Of a DNA stretch of 64,000 nucleotides, positions 33,801 to 44,503 are shown piece by piece. Both the position numbers and the translations under genes were made by a program. The stretch lies in NCBI RefSeq assembly GCF_029633865.1, contig NC_079213.1, forward strand, positions 89,501-153,500. Reading direction: 5' to 3'. Numbering within the stretch: the stretch's first letter is position 1; each line of letters starts with the position of its first letter. Source of the stretch: Lampris incognitus. Lineage: Eukaryota; Chordata; Actinopteri; Lampriformes; Lampridae. Under the pieces are notes generated by a model, which saw only the letters and a list, made by a program, of their open reading frames with translations, searched no databases and had not been told where the DNA came from.

Positions 33801-35480
33801 AGAGAATACCACAGCAACAGAGACGAACTCTTCGCAGTAGCCAAGCTAACCACAGCAATGGCATTTCTGATGGAAGGACCAAGCTTCTCGAAGCGAAAGT
33901 TTTAGATAAAATTACTGGACGGCTCTTTCTATGTTTCGCTTAGGGTAAGGGTTTTATCAGCTGAGGCAGACAATCGCACAGAGAATACCACAGCAACAGA
34001 GACTAACTCTCTGCAGTAGCCAAGCTAACCACGCCAATAGTATTTCTGATGGAAAGTACCAAGCTTCTCGGAGTGAAAGTCTTGGATAGAATTAATGGAC
34101 GGCTCTTTTTATATGTTTCGCTTAGTGTAAGGGTTTCATCAGCTCAGGCAGACAATCGCACAGAGAATACCACAGCAACAGAGATGAACTCTTCGCAGTA
34201 GCCAAGCTAACCACGGCAATTCTGATGGAAAGTACCAAGCTTCTCGGAGTTAAAGTCTTGGATAAAATTAATGGACGTTTCTTTCTATATGTTTCGCTTA
34301 GTGTAAGGGTTTTATCAGCTCAGGCAGACAATCGCACAGCAACAGAGACCAACTCTTCGCAGAAGCCAAGCTAACCACGGCAATGGCATTTCTAATGGAA
34401 AGTACCAAGCTTCTCGGAGTGAAAGTCTTGGATAAAATTAATGGACGGCTCTTTATGTTTCGCTTAGTGTAAGGGTTTTATCAGCTCAGGCAGACAATCG
34501 CACAGAGAATACCACAACAACAGAGACGAACTCTTCGCAGTAGCCAAGCTAACCACGGCAATGGCATTTCTGATGGAAAGTACCTAGCTAATCGGAGTGA
34601 AAGTTTTGGATAAAATTAATGGACAGCTCTTTCTACATGTTTCGCTTAGCGTTAAGGTTTTATCAGCTCAGGCAGTCAATCGCACAGAGAATACCACAGC
34701 AACAGAGATGAGCTCTTCGCAGTAGCCTAGCTAACCACGGCAACGGCATTTCTGATGGAAAGTACCAAGCTTCTCGGAGTGAAAGTTTTGGATAAAATTA
34801 ATGGACAGCTCTTTCTACATGTTTCGCTTAGCGTTAGGGTTTTATCAGCTCAGGCAGTCAATCGCACAGAGAATACCACAGCAACAGAGACGAACTCTTC
34901 GCAGTAGCCAAGCTAACCACGGCAATGGCATTTCTGATGGAAAGTACCAAGCTTCTCGGAGTGAAAGACTTGGATAAAATTAATGGACGGCTCTCTCTAG
35001 GCTTCGCTTAGTTTAAGGGTTTTATCAGCTCAGTCAGACAATCGCACAGAGAATACCACAGCAACAGAGACGAACTCTTCGCAGTAGCCAAGCTAACCAC
35101 GGTAATGGCATTTCTGATGGATAATATTGACCTTCTCGGAGTGAAAGTTAAGGGTTGAATGCCCTGGCCAGCGCGTGTCACCAGAGTGCCTCCGCCAGTC
35201 CTGGCTTAGATATATCCCCAGAATTAGGGTTATGGATGTGGATAGAGTTTGATGGATTAAGGATACGGTAAATTTGGATGTTTCTTCTTTACAATTCACC
35301 TCCCATCTTGATTAGTTTACCCTGCTTTAAGCTTGGAAAGTTATTGGTGGGGTTTAGAGTAATAGAAGCTTTTTTTTGAAGTAGTCTGCTATTGCAATTT
35401 AATGTTTTTAGGGTAAGGGTTAGGACTAAGGTTTAGGTCTGGATAAAACTGGTGGATTTCTCAAATGTTCCCCCTTTTTA

Positions 35481-35520
35481 ACCCCTCAGAATAAGCTCCT
35501 TCCTCGAAGCTCCCATAAAG
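35481..35520 (-). pseudogene. U3: U3 3'-terminal 40-nt remnant in B unit 10
   Basis: Same breakpoint. AATAAGCTCC replaces AATGCGCTCC. Confidence 0.66.
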
Positions 35521-35542
35521 AAGCAAAAAAAAAACAAAAACA

Positions 35543-35895
35543 AATGTTGAATGAGCTATCCGTTAATTTTATCCAAACCTTTCACACCGAGAAGCTCTGT
35601 ACTTTCCATCAGAAATGCCTGCAGTGGTTAGCTTGGCAACCGCCAAAACAGTCTGTTACTATGGTATTCTTTGTGGGATTAATTCTTAGCAGGAGTCAAG
35701 CTAACCACGAAAATGGCATTTCTGATGGGAAATACTGAGTGTCTTGGAGCTTTCGTTTTGTACACAATTAACAGATGGCTCTTTCTACATTTTAAAGGGT
35801 TGGGATAGATTTAGTATAACGGTTTTATCTGCACAGGCAGACAGTCTCTGTTGCTGACCATAACCCTACACCAACCCTGACTGAAAAATATAGAA
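35543..35895. repeat. Inverted/direct composite module in B unit 10
   Basis: Same version as units 7-9. No such module is seen to the right of this point. Confidence 0.85.
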
Positions 35896-38800
35896 CAAGA
35901 TGGCTCTTTCTACATGTTTCGCTTAGGGTATGGGTTTTATCAGCTCAGGCAGACAATCGCAAAGAGAATACCACAGCAACAGAGACCAAGTCTTCGCAAT
36001 AGCCAAGCTAACCTTGACAATGGCATTTGTGATGGAAAGTACCAAGCTTCTCAGAGTGAAAGTCTTGGATAAAATTAATGGACGTTTCTTTCTATAGGTT
36101 TCGCTTAGTGTAAGGGTTTTATCAGCTCAGGCAGACAATCGCACAGAGAATACCACAGCAACAGAGACGAACTCTTCGCAGTAGCCAAGCTAACCACGCC
36201 AATAGTATTTCTGATGGAAAGTACCAAGCTTCTCGGAGTGAAAGTCTTGGATAGAATTAATGGACGGCTCTTTTTATATGTTTCGCTTAGTGTAAGGGTT
36301 TCATCAGCTCAGGCAGACAATCGCACAGAGAATACCACAGCAACAGAGATGAACTCTTCGCAGTAGCCAAGCTAACCACGGCAATTCTGATGGAAAGTAC
36401 CAAGCTTCTCGGAGTTAAAGTCTTGGATAAAATTAATGGACGTTTCTTTCTATATGTTTCGCTTAGTGTAAGGGTTTTATCAGCTCAGGCAGACAATCGC
36501 ACAGCAACAGAGACCAACTCTTCGCAGTAGCCAAGCTAACCACGGCAATGGCATTTCTGATGGAACGTACCAAGCTTCTCGGAGTGAAAGTCTTGGATAT
36601 AATTAATGGACGGCTCTTTATGTTTCGCTTAGTGTAAGGGTTTTATCAGCTCAGGCAGACAATCGCACAGAGAATACCACAGCAACAGACTAACTCTTCG
36701 CAGTAGCCAAGCTAACCACGGCAATGGCATTTCTGATGGAAAGTACCAAACTTCTCACAGTAAAGGTTTGGGATAAAATTACTGGACGTTTCTTTCTATA
36801 CGTTTCGCTTAGTGTAAGGGTTTTATTAGCTCAGACAGACAATCGCACAGAGAATACCACAGCAACAGAGACCAACTCTTTGTAGTAGCCAAGCTAACTA
36901 TTGCAATGGCATTCCTGATGGAAAGTATCAAGTTTCTTGCAGTGAAAGTTTGGGATAAAATTAATGAACGGCTATTCTACATATTTCACTTACAGTAAGG
37001 GTTTTATATGTTCAGTCGGACAATCCCGCAGAAATACAATAGCAACAGAAACTAACTCTTCGTGGAAGCGAAGCAAACCAAGGCAATGTCATTACTGAGG
37101 AAAAGTATCAAGATTCTCTGAGTGAAAGTTTTGGATAAAATTACTGGACAGCTCTTTCCACATATTTCGCTTAGTGTAAGGGTTTTATCAGCTTAGGCAG
37201 ACAATGACACAGAGAATACCACAGCAACAGAGATGAGCTCTTCGCAGTAGCCAAGCTAACCACGGCAACGGCATTTCTGATGGAAAGTACCAAGCTTCTC
37301 GGAGTGAAAGTTTTGGATAAAATTAATGGACAGCTCTTTCTACATGTTTCGCTTAACGTTAGGGTTTTATCAGCTCAGGCAGTCAATCGCACAGAGAATA
37401 CCACAGCAACAGAGACGAACTCTTCGCAGTAGCCAAGCTAACCACGGCAATGGCATTTCTGATGGAAAGTACCAAGCTTCTCGGAGTGAAAGTCTTGGAT
37501 AAAATTAATGGACGGCTCTTTATGTTTCGCTTAGTTTAAGGGTTTTATCAGCTCAGGCAGACAATCGCACAGAGAATACCACAGCAACAGAGACAAACTC
37601 TTCGCAGTAGCCAAGTTAACCACGGCAATGGCATTTCTGATGGAAAGTACCAAGCTTCTCGGAGTGAAAGTCTTGGATAAAATTAATGGACGTTTCTTTC
37701 TATACGTTTCGCTTAGTGTAAGGGTTTTATCAGCTCAGGCAGACAATGACACAGAGAATACCACAGCAACAGAGACAAACTCTTCGCAGTAGCCAAGCTA
37801 ACCACGGCAATTGCATTTCTGATGGAAAGTACCAAGCTTCTCGGAGTGAAAGTCTTTGATAAAATTAATGGACGGCTCTATGTTTCGCTTAGTGTAAGGG
37901 TTTTATCAGCTCAGGCAGACAATCGCACAAAGAATACCACAGCAACAGAGACGAACTCTTCGCAGTAGCCAAGCTAACCACGGCAATGGCATTTCTGATG
38001 GAAAGTACCAAACTTCTCACTGTAAAAGTTTAGGATAAAATTACTGGACGTTTCTTTCTATACGTTTCGCTTAGTGTAAGGGTTTTATAAGCTCAGACAG
38101 ACAATCGCACAGAGAATACCACAGCAACAGAGACCAACTCTTTGTAGTAGCCAAGCTAACTATTGCAATGGCATTCCTGATGGAAAGTATCAAGTTTCTT
38201 GCAGTGAAAGTTTGGGATAAAATTAATGAACGGCTATTCTACATATTTCACTTACAGTAAGGGTTTTATATGTTCAGTCGGACAATCCCGCAGAAATACA
38301 ATAGCAACAGAAACTAACTCTTCGTGGAAGCGAAGCAAACCAAGGCAATGTCATTACTGAGGAAAAGTATCAAGATTCTCTGAGTGAAAGTTTTGGATAA
38401 AATTACTGGACAGCTCTTTCCACATATTTCGCTTAGTGTAAGGGTTTTATCAGCTTAGGCAGACAATGACAGAGAATACCACAGCAACAGAGATGAACAC
38501 TTCGCAGTAGCCTAGCTAACCACGGCAATGGCATTTCTGATGGAAAGTACCAAGCTTCTCCGAGTGAAAGTCTTGGATATAATTAATGGACGGCTCTTTA
38601 TGTTTCGCTTAGTGTAAGGGTTTTATCAGCTCAGGCAGACAATCGCACAGAGAATACCACAGCAACAGACTAACTCTTCGCAGTAGCCAAGCTAACCACG
38701 GCAATGGCATTTCTGATGGAAAGTACCAAACTTCTCACAGTAAAAGTTTTGGATAAAATTACTGGACGTTTCTTTCTATACGTTTCGCTTAGTGTAAGGG

Positions 38801-39611
38801 TTTTATAAGCTCAGAGAGACAATCGCACAGAGAATATCACAGCAACAGAGACGAACTCTTCGCAGTAGCCAAGCTAACCACGGCAATGGCATTTCTGATG
38901 GAAAGTACCAAGCTTCTCGGAGTGAAAGTCTTGGATAAAATTAATGAACGGCTCTATTTTTCGCTTAGTGTAAGGGTTTTATCAGCTCAGGCAGACAATC
39001 GCACAGAGAATACCACAGCAACAGAGACGAACTCTTCGCAGTAGCCAAGCTAACCACGGCAATGGCATTTCTGATGGAAAGTACCAAGCTTCTCGGAGTG
39101 AAAGTCTTGGATAAAATTAATGGACGTTTCTTTCTATACGTTTCGCTTAGTGTAAGGGTTTTATCAGCTCAGGCAGACAATCACACAGAGAATACCACCG
39201 CAACAGATACGAACTCTTCGCAGTAGCCAAGCTAACCACGGCAATGGCATTTCTAATGGAAAGTACCAAGCTTCTCGGAGTGAAAGTCTTGGATAAAATT
39301 AATGGACAGCTCTTTCTACATGTTTCGCTTAGCGTTAGGGTTTTATCAGCTCAGGCAGTCAATCGCACAGAGAATACCACAGCAACAGAGACGAACTCTT
39401 CGCAGTAGCCAAGCTAACCACGGCAATGGCATTTCTGATGGAAAGTACCAAGCTTCTCGGAGTGAAAGTCTTGGATATAATTAATGGACGACTCTTTATG
39501 TTTCGCTTAGTGTAAGGGTTTTATCAGCTCAGGCAGACAATCGCACAGAGAATACCACAGCAACAGACTAACTCTTCGCAGTAGCCAAGCTAACCACGGC
39601 AAGGGCATTTC

Positions 39612-42335
39612 AGATTGAAAATACTAGGTTAACTTTATGGTTAGGGTTGAATGCCAGAGCCAACACATGTCAACTGAGCACCTCCGCCAATGCCCAAGTG
39701 CTGGATTAGAAATACCCCAAAGATTACGGTTAGGGATAGAGTTTGATTGGTTAAGTCTAGGGGCAATTTGGGTGTTTATTCGTTACAACTGATCTCCCAT
39801 TGTCTTATATCTTGATTACTTTATCCCGTTTTAAACTTGAAATGTTGTTGGTGGGGTTTGGAACAATACAAGTGTTTTTTTGTTTTTGTTTTTTAAATTT
39901 AATTTTTCTGCAATTGCAATTTAATGTTTTAAGAGTTAAGACTAAGGTTTAGATCAAATTGATGAATTTCTGCACTTTTTTCCTTTTTACCACTCAGAAC
40001 ATGCCCCTTCTCTTGATGCTCCCATGAAAGGAGCATTGAACATCATCTAAGGCACAGAGCTTGTGATTAAACCACTTCTCTGTACCACATTAGCGCTCAG
40101 GAAGAAGCACCCCAGCTCATCATCGTGGGTGGCGGAACTCACTTTAGAAAAACATTTCTCACGATAAAACTAAAAGAACTTATCCCCGAAAGTAGGATTA
40201 GCTTTTGCTAAACGTAACGGATGGCTCTATATCTTTCGGTTACGGTTGGGGTAAGGGTTTCATCATCTCAGGCAGACAATCGCACAGAGAATACCACAGC
40301 AACAGAGACGAACTCTTCGCAGTAGCAGAGCTAACCACGGCAATGGCATTTGTGATGGAAAGTACAAAGCTTCTCAGAGTGAAAGTCTTGGATAAAATTA
40401 ATGGACGTTTCTTTCTATATGTTTCGCTTAGTGTAAGGGTTTTATCAGCTCAGGCAGACAATCGCACAGAGAATACCACAGCAACAGAGACGAACTCTTC
40501 GCAGTAGCCAAGCTAACCACGGCAATGGCATTTCTGATGGAAAGTACCAAGCTTCTCGGAGTGAAAGGCTTGGATAAAATTAATGGAGTTTCTTTCTATA
40601 CGTTTCGCTTAGTGTAAGGGTTTTATCAGCTCAGGCAGACAATCACACAGAGAATACCACCGCAACAGATACGAACTCTTCGCAGTAGCCAAGCTAACCA
40701 CGGCAATGGCATTTCTAATGGAAAGTACCAAACTTCTCACAGTAAAAGTTTTGGATAAAATTACTGGACGTTTCTTTCTATACGTTTCGCTTCGTGTAAG
40801 GGTTTTATAAGCTCAGACAGACAATCGCACAGAGAATACCACAGCAACAGAGACCAACTCTGTAGTAGCCAAGCTAACTATTGCAATGGCATTCCTGATG
40901 GAAAGTATCAAGTTTCTTGCAGTGAAAGTTTTGGATAAAATTAATGAACGGCTATTCTACATATTTCACTTACAGTAAGGGTTTTATATGTTCAGTCGGA
41001 CAATCCCGCAGAAATACAATAGCAACAGAAACTAAGTCTTCGTGGAAGCGAAGCAAACCAAGGCAATGTCATTACTGAGGAAAAGTACCAAGCTTCTCCG
41101 AGTGAAAGTCTTGGATAAAATTAATGGACGGCTCTATGTTTCGCTTAGTGTAAGGGTTTTATCAGCTCAGGCAGACAATCGCACAGAGAATACCACAGCA
41201 ACAGAGACGAACTCTTCGCAGTAGCCAAGCTAACCACGGCAATGGCATTTCTGATGGAAAGTACCAAGCTTCTCGGAGTTAAAGTCTTGGATAAAATTAA
41301 TGGACGTTTCTTTCTATACGTTTCGCTTAGTGTGAGGGTTTTATCAGCTCAGGCACACAATCGCACAGAGAATACCACAGCAACAGAGATGAACTCTTCG
41401 CAGTAGCCAAGCTAACCACGGCAATGGCATTTCTGATAGAAAGTACCAAGCTTCTCGGAGTGAAAGTTTTGGATAAAATTAATGGACAGCTCTTTCTACA
41501 TGTTTCGCTTAGCGTTAGGGCTTTATCAGCTCAGGCAGTCAATCGCACAGAGAATACCACAGCAACAGAGACGAACTCTTCGCAGTAGCCAAGCTAACCA
41601 CGGCAATGGCATTTCTGATGGAAAGTACCAAGCTTCTCGGAGTGAAAGGCTTAGATAAAATTAATAGACGGCTCTTTCTAGGTTTTGCTTAGCTTAAGGG
41701 TTTTATCAGCTCAGGCAGACAATCGCACAGAGAATACCACAGCAACAGAGACGAACTCTTCGCAGTAGCCAAGCTAACCACAGCAATGGCATTTCTGATG
41801 GAAAGTACCAAGCTTCTCGGAGTGAAAGTCTTGGATAAAATTAATGGACGTTTCTTTCTATACGTTTCGCTTAGTGTAAGGGTTTTATCAGCTCAGGCAG
41901 ACAATCACACAGAGAATACCACCGCAACAGATACGAACTCTTCGCAGTAGCCAAGCTAACCACAGCAATGGCATTTCTAATGGAAAGTACCAAGCTTCTC
42001 GGAGTGAAAGTCTTGGATAAAATTAATGGACAGCTCTTTCTACAGGTTTCGCTTAGCGTTAGGGTTTTATCAGCTCAGGCAGTCAATCGCACAGAGAATA
42101 CCACAGCAACAGAGACGAACTCTTCGCAGTAGCCAAGCTAACCACGGCAATGGCATTTCTGATGGAAAGTACCAAGCTTCTCGGAGTGAAAGTCTTGGAT
42201 ATAATTAATGGACGACTCTTTATGTTTCGCTTAGTGTAAGGGTTTTATCAGCTCAGGCAGACAATCGCACAGAGAATACCACAGCAACAGACTAACTCTT
42301 CGCAGTAGCCAAGCTAACCACGGCAAGGGCATTTC
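39612..42335 (+). repeat. A-type higher-order unit 1 (2724 bp)
   Basis: Tail 39612-39988, U3 copy 39989-40201, then about 12 monomers, including the three-monomer cassette near 40,730-41,090. The block ends with the CAACAGACTAACTC monomer that precedes every A spacer of units 2-4. Confidence 0.88.
39989..40201 (-). pseudogene. U3: U3 snoRNA-like copy in A unit 1
   Basis: Minus-strand order: CCTACTTTCGGGGATAAG (box A region), CCACGATGATGAGC (box C' region, TGATGA at 40117-40122), TTCCTGAGCGCTAATG (box B, diverged), hairpin GGTACAGAG/CTCTGTGCC (40051-40086), AGATGATGTTC (box C), perfect hairpin ATGCTCC/GGAGCAT (40016-40036), GTTCTGAGTGGT (box D and 3' end). Length 213 nt. Two 3'-domain hairpins that U3 should have are intact, while box A and box B differ from animal U3. 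Probably a pseudogene, but structure preservation keeps expression an open question. TATAT at 40229-40233 lies about 30 bp upstream. Confidence 0.75.
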
Positions 42336-44503
42336 AGATTGAAAATACTAGGTTAACTTTATGGTTAGGGTTGAATGCCAGAGCCAACACATGTCAACTG
42401 AGCACCTCCGCCAATGCCCAAGTGCTGGATTAGAAATACCCCAAAGATTACGGTTAGGGATAGAGTTTGATTGGTTAAGTCTAGGGGCAATTTGGGTGTT
42501 TATTCGTTACAACTGATCTCCCATTGTCTTATATCTTGATTACTTTATCCCGTTTTAAACTTGAAATGTTGTTGGTGGGGTTTGGAACAATAGTGTTTTT
42601 TTGTTTTTTAAATTTAATTTTTCTGCAATTGCAATTTAATGTTTTAAGAGTTAAGACTAAGGTTTAGATCAAATTGATGAATTTCTGCACTTTTTTCCTT
42701 TTTACCACTCAGAACATGCCCCTTCTCTTGATGCTCCCATGAAAGGAGCATTGAACATCATCTAAGGCACAGAGCTTGTGATTAAACCACTTCTCTGTAC
42801 CACATTAGCGCTCAGGAAGAAGCACCCCAGCTCATCATCGTGGGTGGCGGAACTCACTTTAGAAAAACATTTCTCACGATAAAACTAAAAGAACTTATCC
42901 CCGAAAGTAGGATTAGCTTTTGCTAAACGTAACGGATGGCTCTATATCTTTCGGTTACGGTTGGGGTAAGGGTTTCATCATCTCAGGCAGACAATCGCAC
43001 AGAGAATACCACAGCAACAGAGACGAACTCTTCGCAGTAGCAGAGCTAACCACGGCAATGGCATTTGTGATGGAAAGTACCAAGCTTCTCAGAGTGAAAG
43101 TCTTGGATAAAATTAATGGACGTTTCTTTCTATATGTTTCGCTTAGTGTAAGGGTTTTATCAGCTCAGGCAGACAATCGCACAGAGAATACCACAGCAAC
43201 AGAGACGAACTCTTCGCAGTAGCCAAGCTAACCACGGCAATGGCATTTCTGATGGAAAGTACCAAGCTTCTCGGAGTGAAAGGCTTAGATAAAATTAATG
43301 GACGGCTCTTTATGTTTCGCTTAGTGTAAGGGTTTTATCAGCTCAGGCAGACAATCGCACAGAGAATACCACAGCAACAGACTAACTCTTCGCAGTAGCC
43401 AAGCTAACCACGGCAATGGCATTTCTGATGGAAAGTACCAAACTTCTCACAGTAAAAGTTTTGGATAAAATTACTGGACGTTTCTTTCTATACGTTTCGC
43501 TTCGTGTAAGGGTTTTATAAGCTCAGACAGACAATCGCACAGAGAATACCACAGCAACAGAGACCAACTCTTTGTAGTAGCCAAGCTAACTATTGCAATG
43601 GCATTCCTGATGGAAAGTATCAAGTTTCTTGCAGTGAAAGTTTTGGATAAAATTAATGAACGGCTATTCTACATATTTCACTTACAGTAAGGGTTTTATA
43701 TGTTCAGTCGGACAATCCCGCAGAAATACAATAGCAACAGAAACTAAGTCTTCGTGGAAGCGAAGCAAACCAAGGCAATGTCATTACTGAGGAAAAGTAC
43801 CAAGCTTCTCCGAGTGAAAGCCTTGGATAAAATTAATGGACGGCTCTATGTTTCGCTTAGTGTAAGGGTTTTATCAGCTCAGGCAGACAATCGCACAGAG
43901 AATACCACAGCAACAGAGACGAACTCTTCGCAGTAGCCAAGCTAACCACGGCAATGGCATTTCTGATGGAAAGTACCAAGCTTCTCGGAGTTAAAGTCTT
44001 GGATAAAATTAATGGACGTTTCTTTCTATACGTTTCGCTTAGTGTGAGGGTTTTATCAGCTCAGGCACACAATCGCACAGAGAATACCACAGCAACAGAG
44101 ATGAACTCTTCGCAGTAGCCAAGCTAACCACGGCAATGGCATTTCTGATGGAAAGTACCTAGCTACTCGGAGTGAAAGTTTTGGATAAAATTAATGGACA
44201 GCTCTTTCTACATGTTTCGCTTAGCGTTAGGGTTTTATCAGCTCAGGCAGTCAATCGCACAGAGAATACCACAGCAACAGAGACGAACTCTTCGCAGTAG
44301 CCAAGCTAACCACGGCAATGGCATTTCTGATGGAAAGTACCAAGCTTCTCGGAGTGAAAGTCTTGGATATAATTAATGGACGGCTCTTTATGTTTCGCTT
44401 AGTGTAAGGGTTTTATCAGCTCAGGCAGACAATCGCACAGAGAATACCACAGCAACAGACTAACTCTTCGCAGTAGCCAAGCTAACCACGGCAAGGGCAT
44501 TTC
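42336..44503 (+). repeat. A-type higher-order unit 2 (2168 bp)
   Basis: The shortest A unit, with about 9 monomers. Its tail is 9 bp shorter than the others in the T-rich tract (near 42,590). The monomer run corresponds to A unit 1 with whole monomers missing. Confidence 0.88.
42704..42916 (-). pseudogene. U3: U3 snoRNA-like copy in A unit 2
   Basis: Identical to the copy in A unit 1 as far as can be judged by eye; 213 nt with the same boxes and the perfect ATGCTCC/GGAGCAT hairpin. Confidence 0.75.

Larger units (their letters stand above)
30129..35152 (+). repeat. B-type higher-order unit 9 (5024 bp, internally duplicated)
   Basis: About 24 monomers. The first 3.4 kb follow unit 8. From about 33,600 the block restarts with the CAACAGACACCAAGTCTTCG monomer that normally follows the module (as at 30,950), but without spacer or module. 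It then repeats a shortened version of the block to 35,152. The excess over unit 8 (1422 bp) equals about eight monomers. Confidence 0.88.
8583..39611 (+). repeat. Middle domain: ten higher-order units with B-type (truncated U3) spacers
   Basis: Each unit starts at GGTTGAATGC of the spacer. Unit lengths from start to start are 1812, 1789, 2673, 2672, 2696, 2699, 3603, 3602, 5024 and 4459 bp, the last running to the first A-type spacer. Each unit has the same order: tail (about 330 bp), a 40-nt U3 remnant, an A-rich linker, a composite inverted/direct module (about 355 bp) and then a block of direct monomers. Neighbouring units of equal length are nearly identical. Confidence 0.92.
35153..39611 (+). 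repeat. B-type higher-order unit 10 and transition to A-type units (4459 bp)
   Basis: The last unit with a B spacer. Its monomer block (about 21 copies) contains the three-monomer cassette twice (about 36,740 and 38,000). It ends with monomers typical of the A units (TACGTTTCGCTTAGTG; GGATATAATTAATGG; CAACAGACTAACTC). It is the junction between the two domains. Confidence 0.88.

Noticed and set aside
39612-39988. tRNA-derived SINE (A and B boxes) in the spacer tail
   Set aside because: I could not find an acceptable GGTTCGANNCC B box or TGGCNNAGTGG A box on either strand.
40205-40507. A 100-codon open reading frame recurring at 42920, 45097 and 49612
   Set aside because: It recurs because the higher-order unit recurs. 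It spans the spacer/monomer junction, breaks in the copy at 58796, and its translation is simply the monomer read in one frame.
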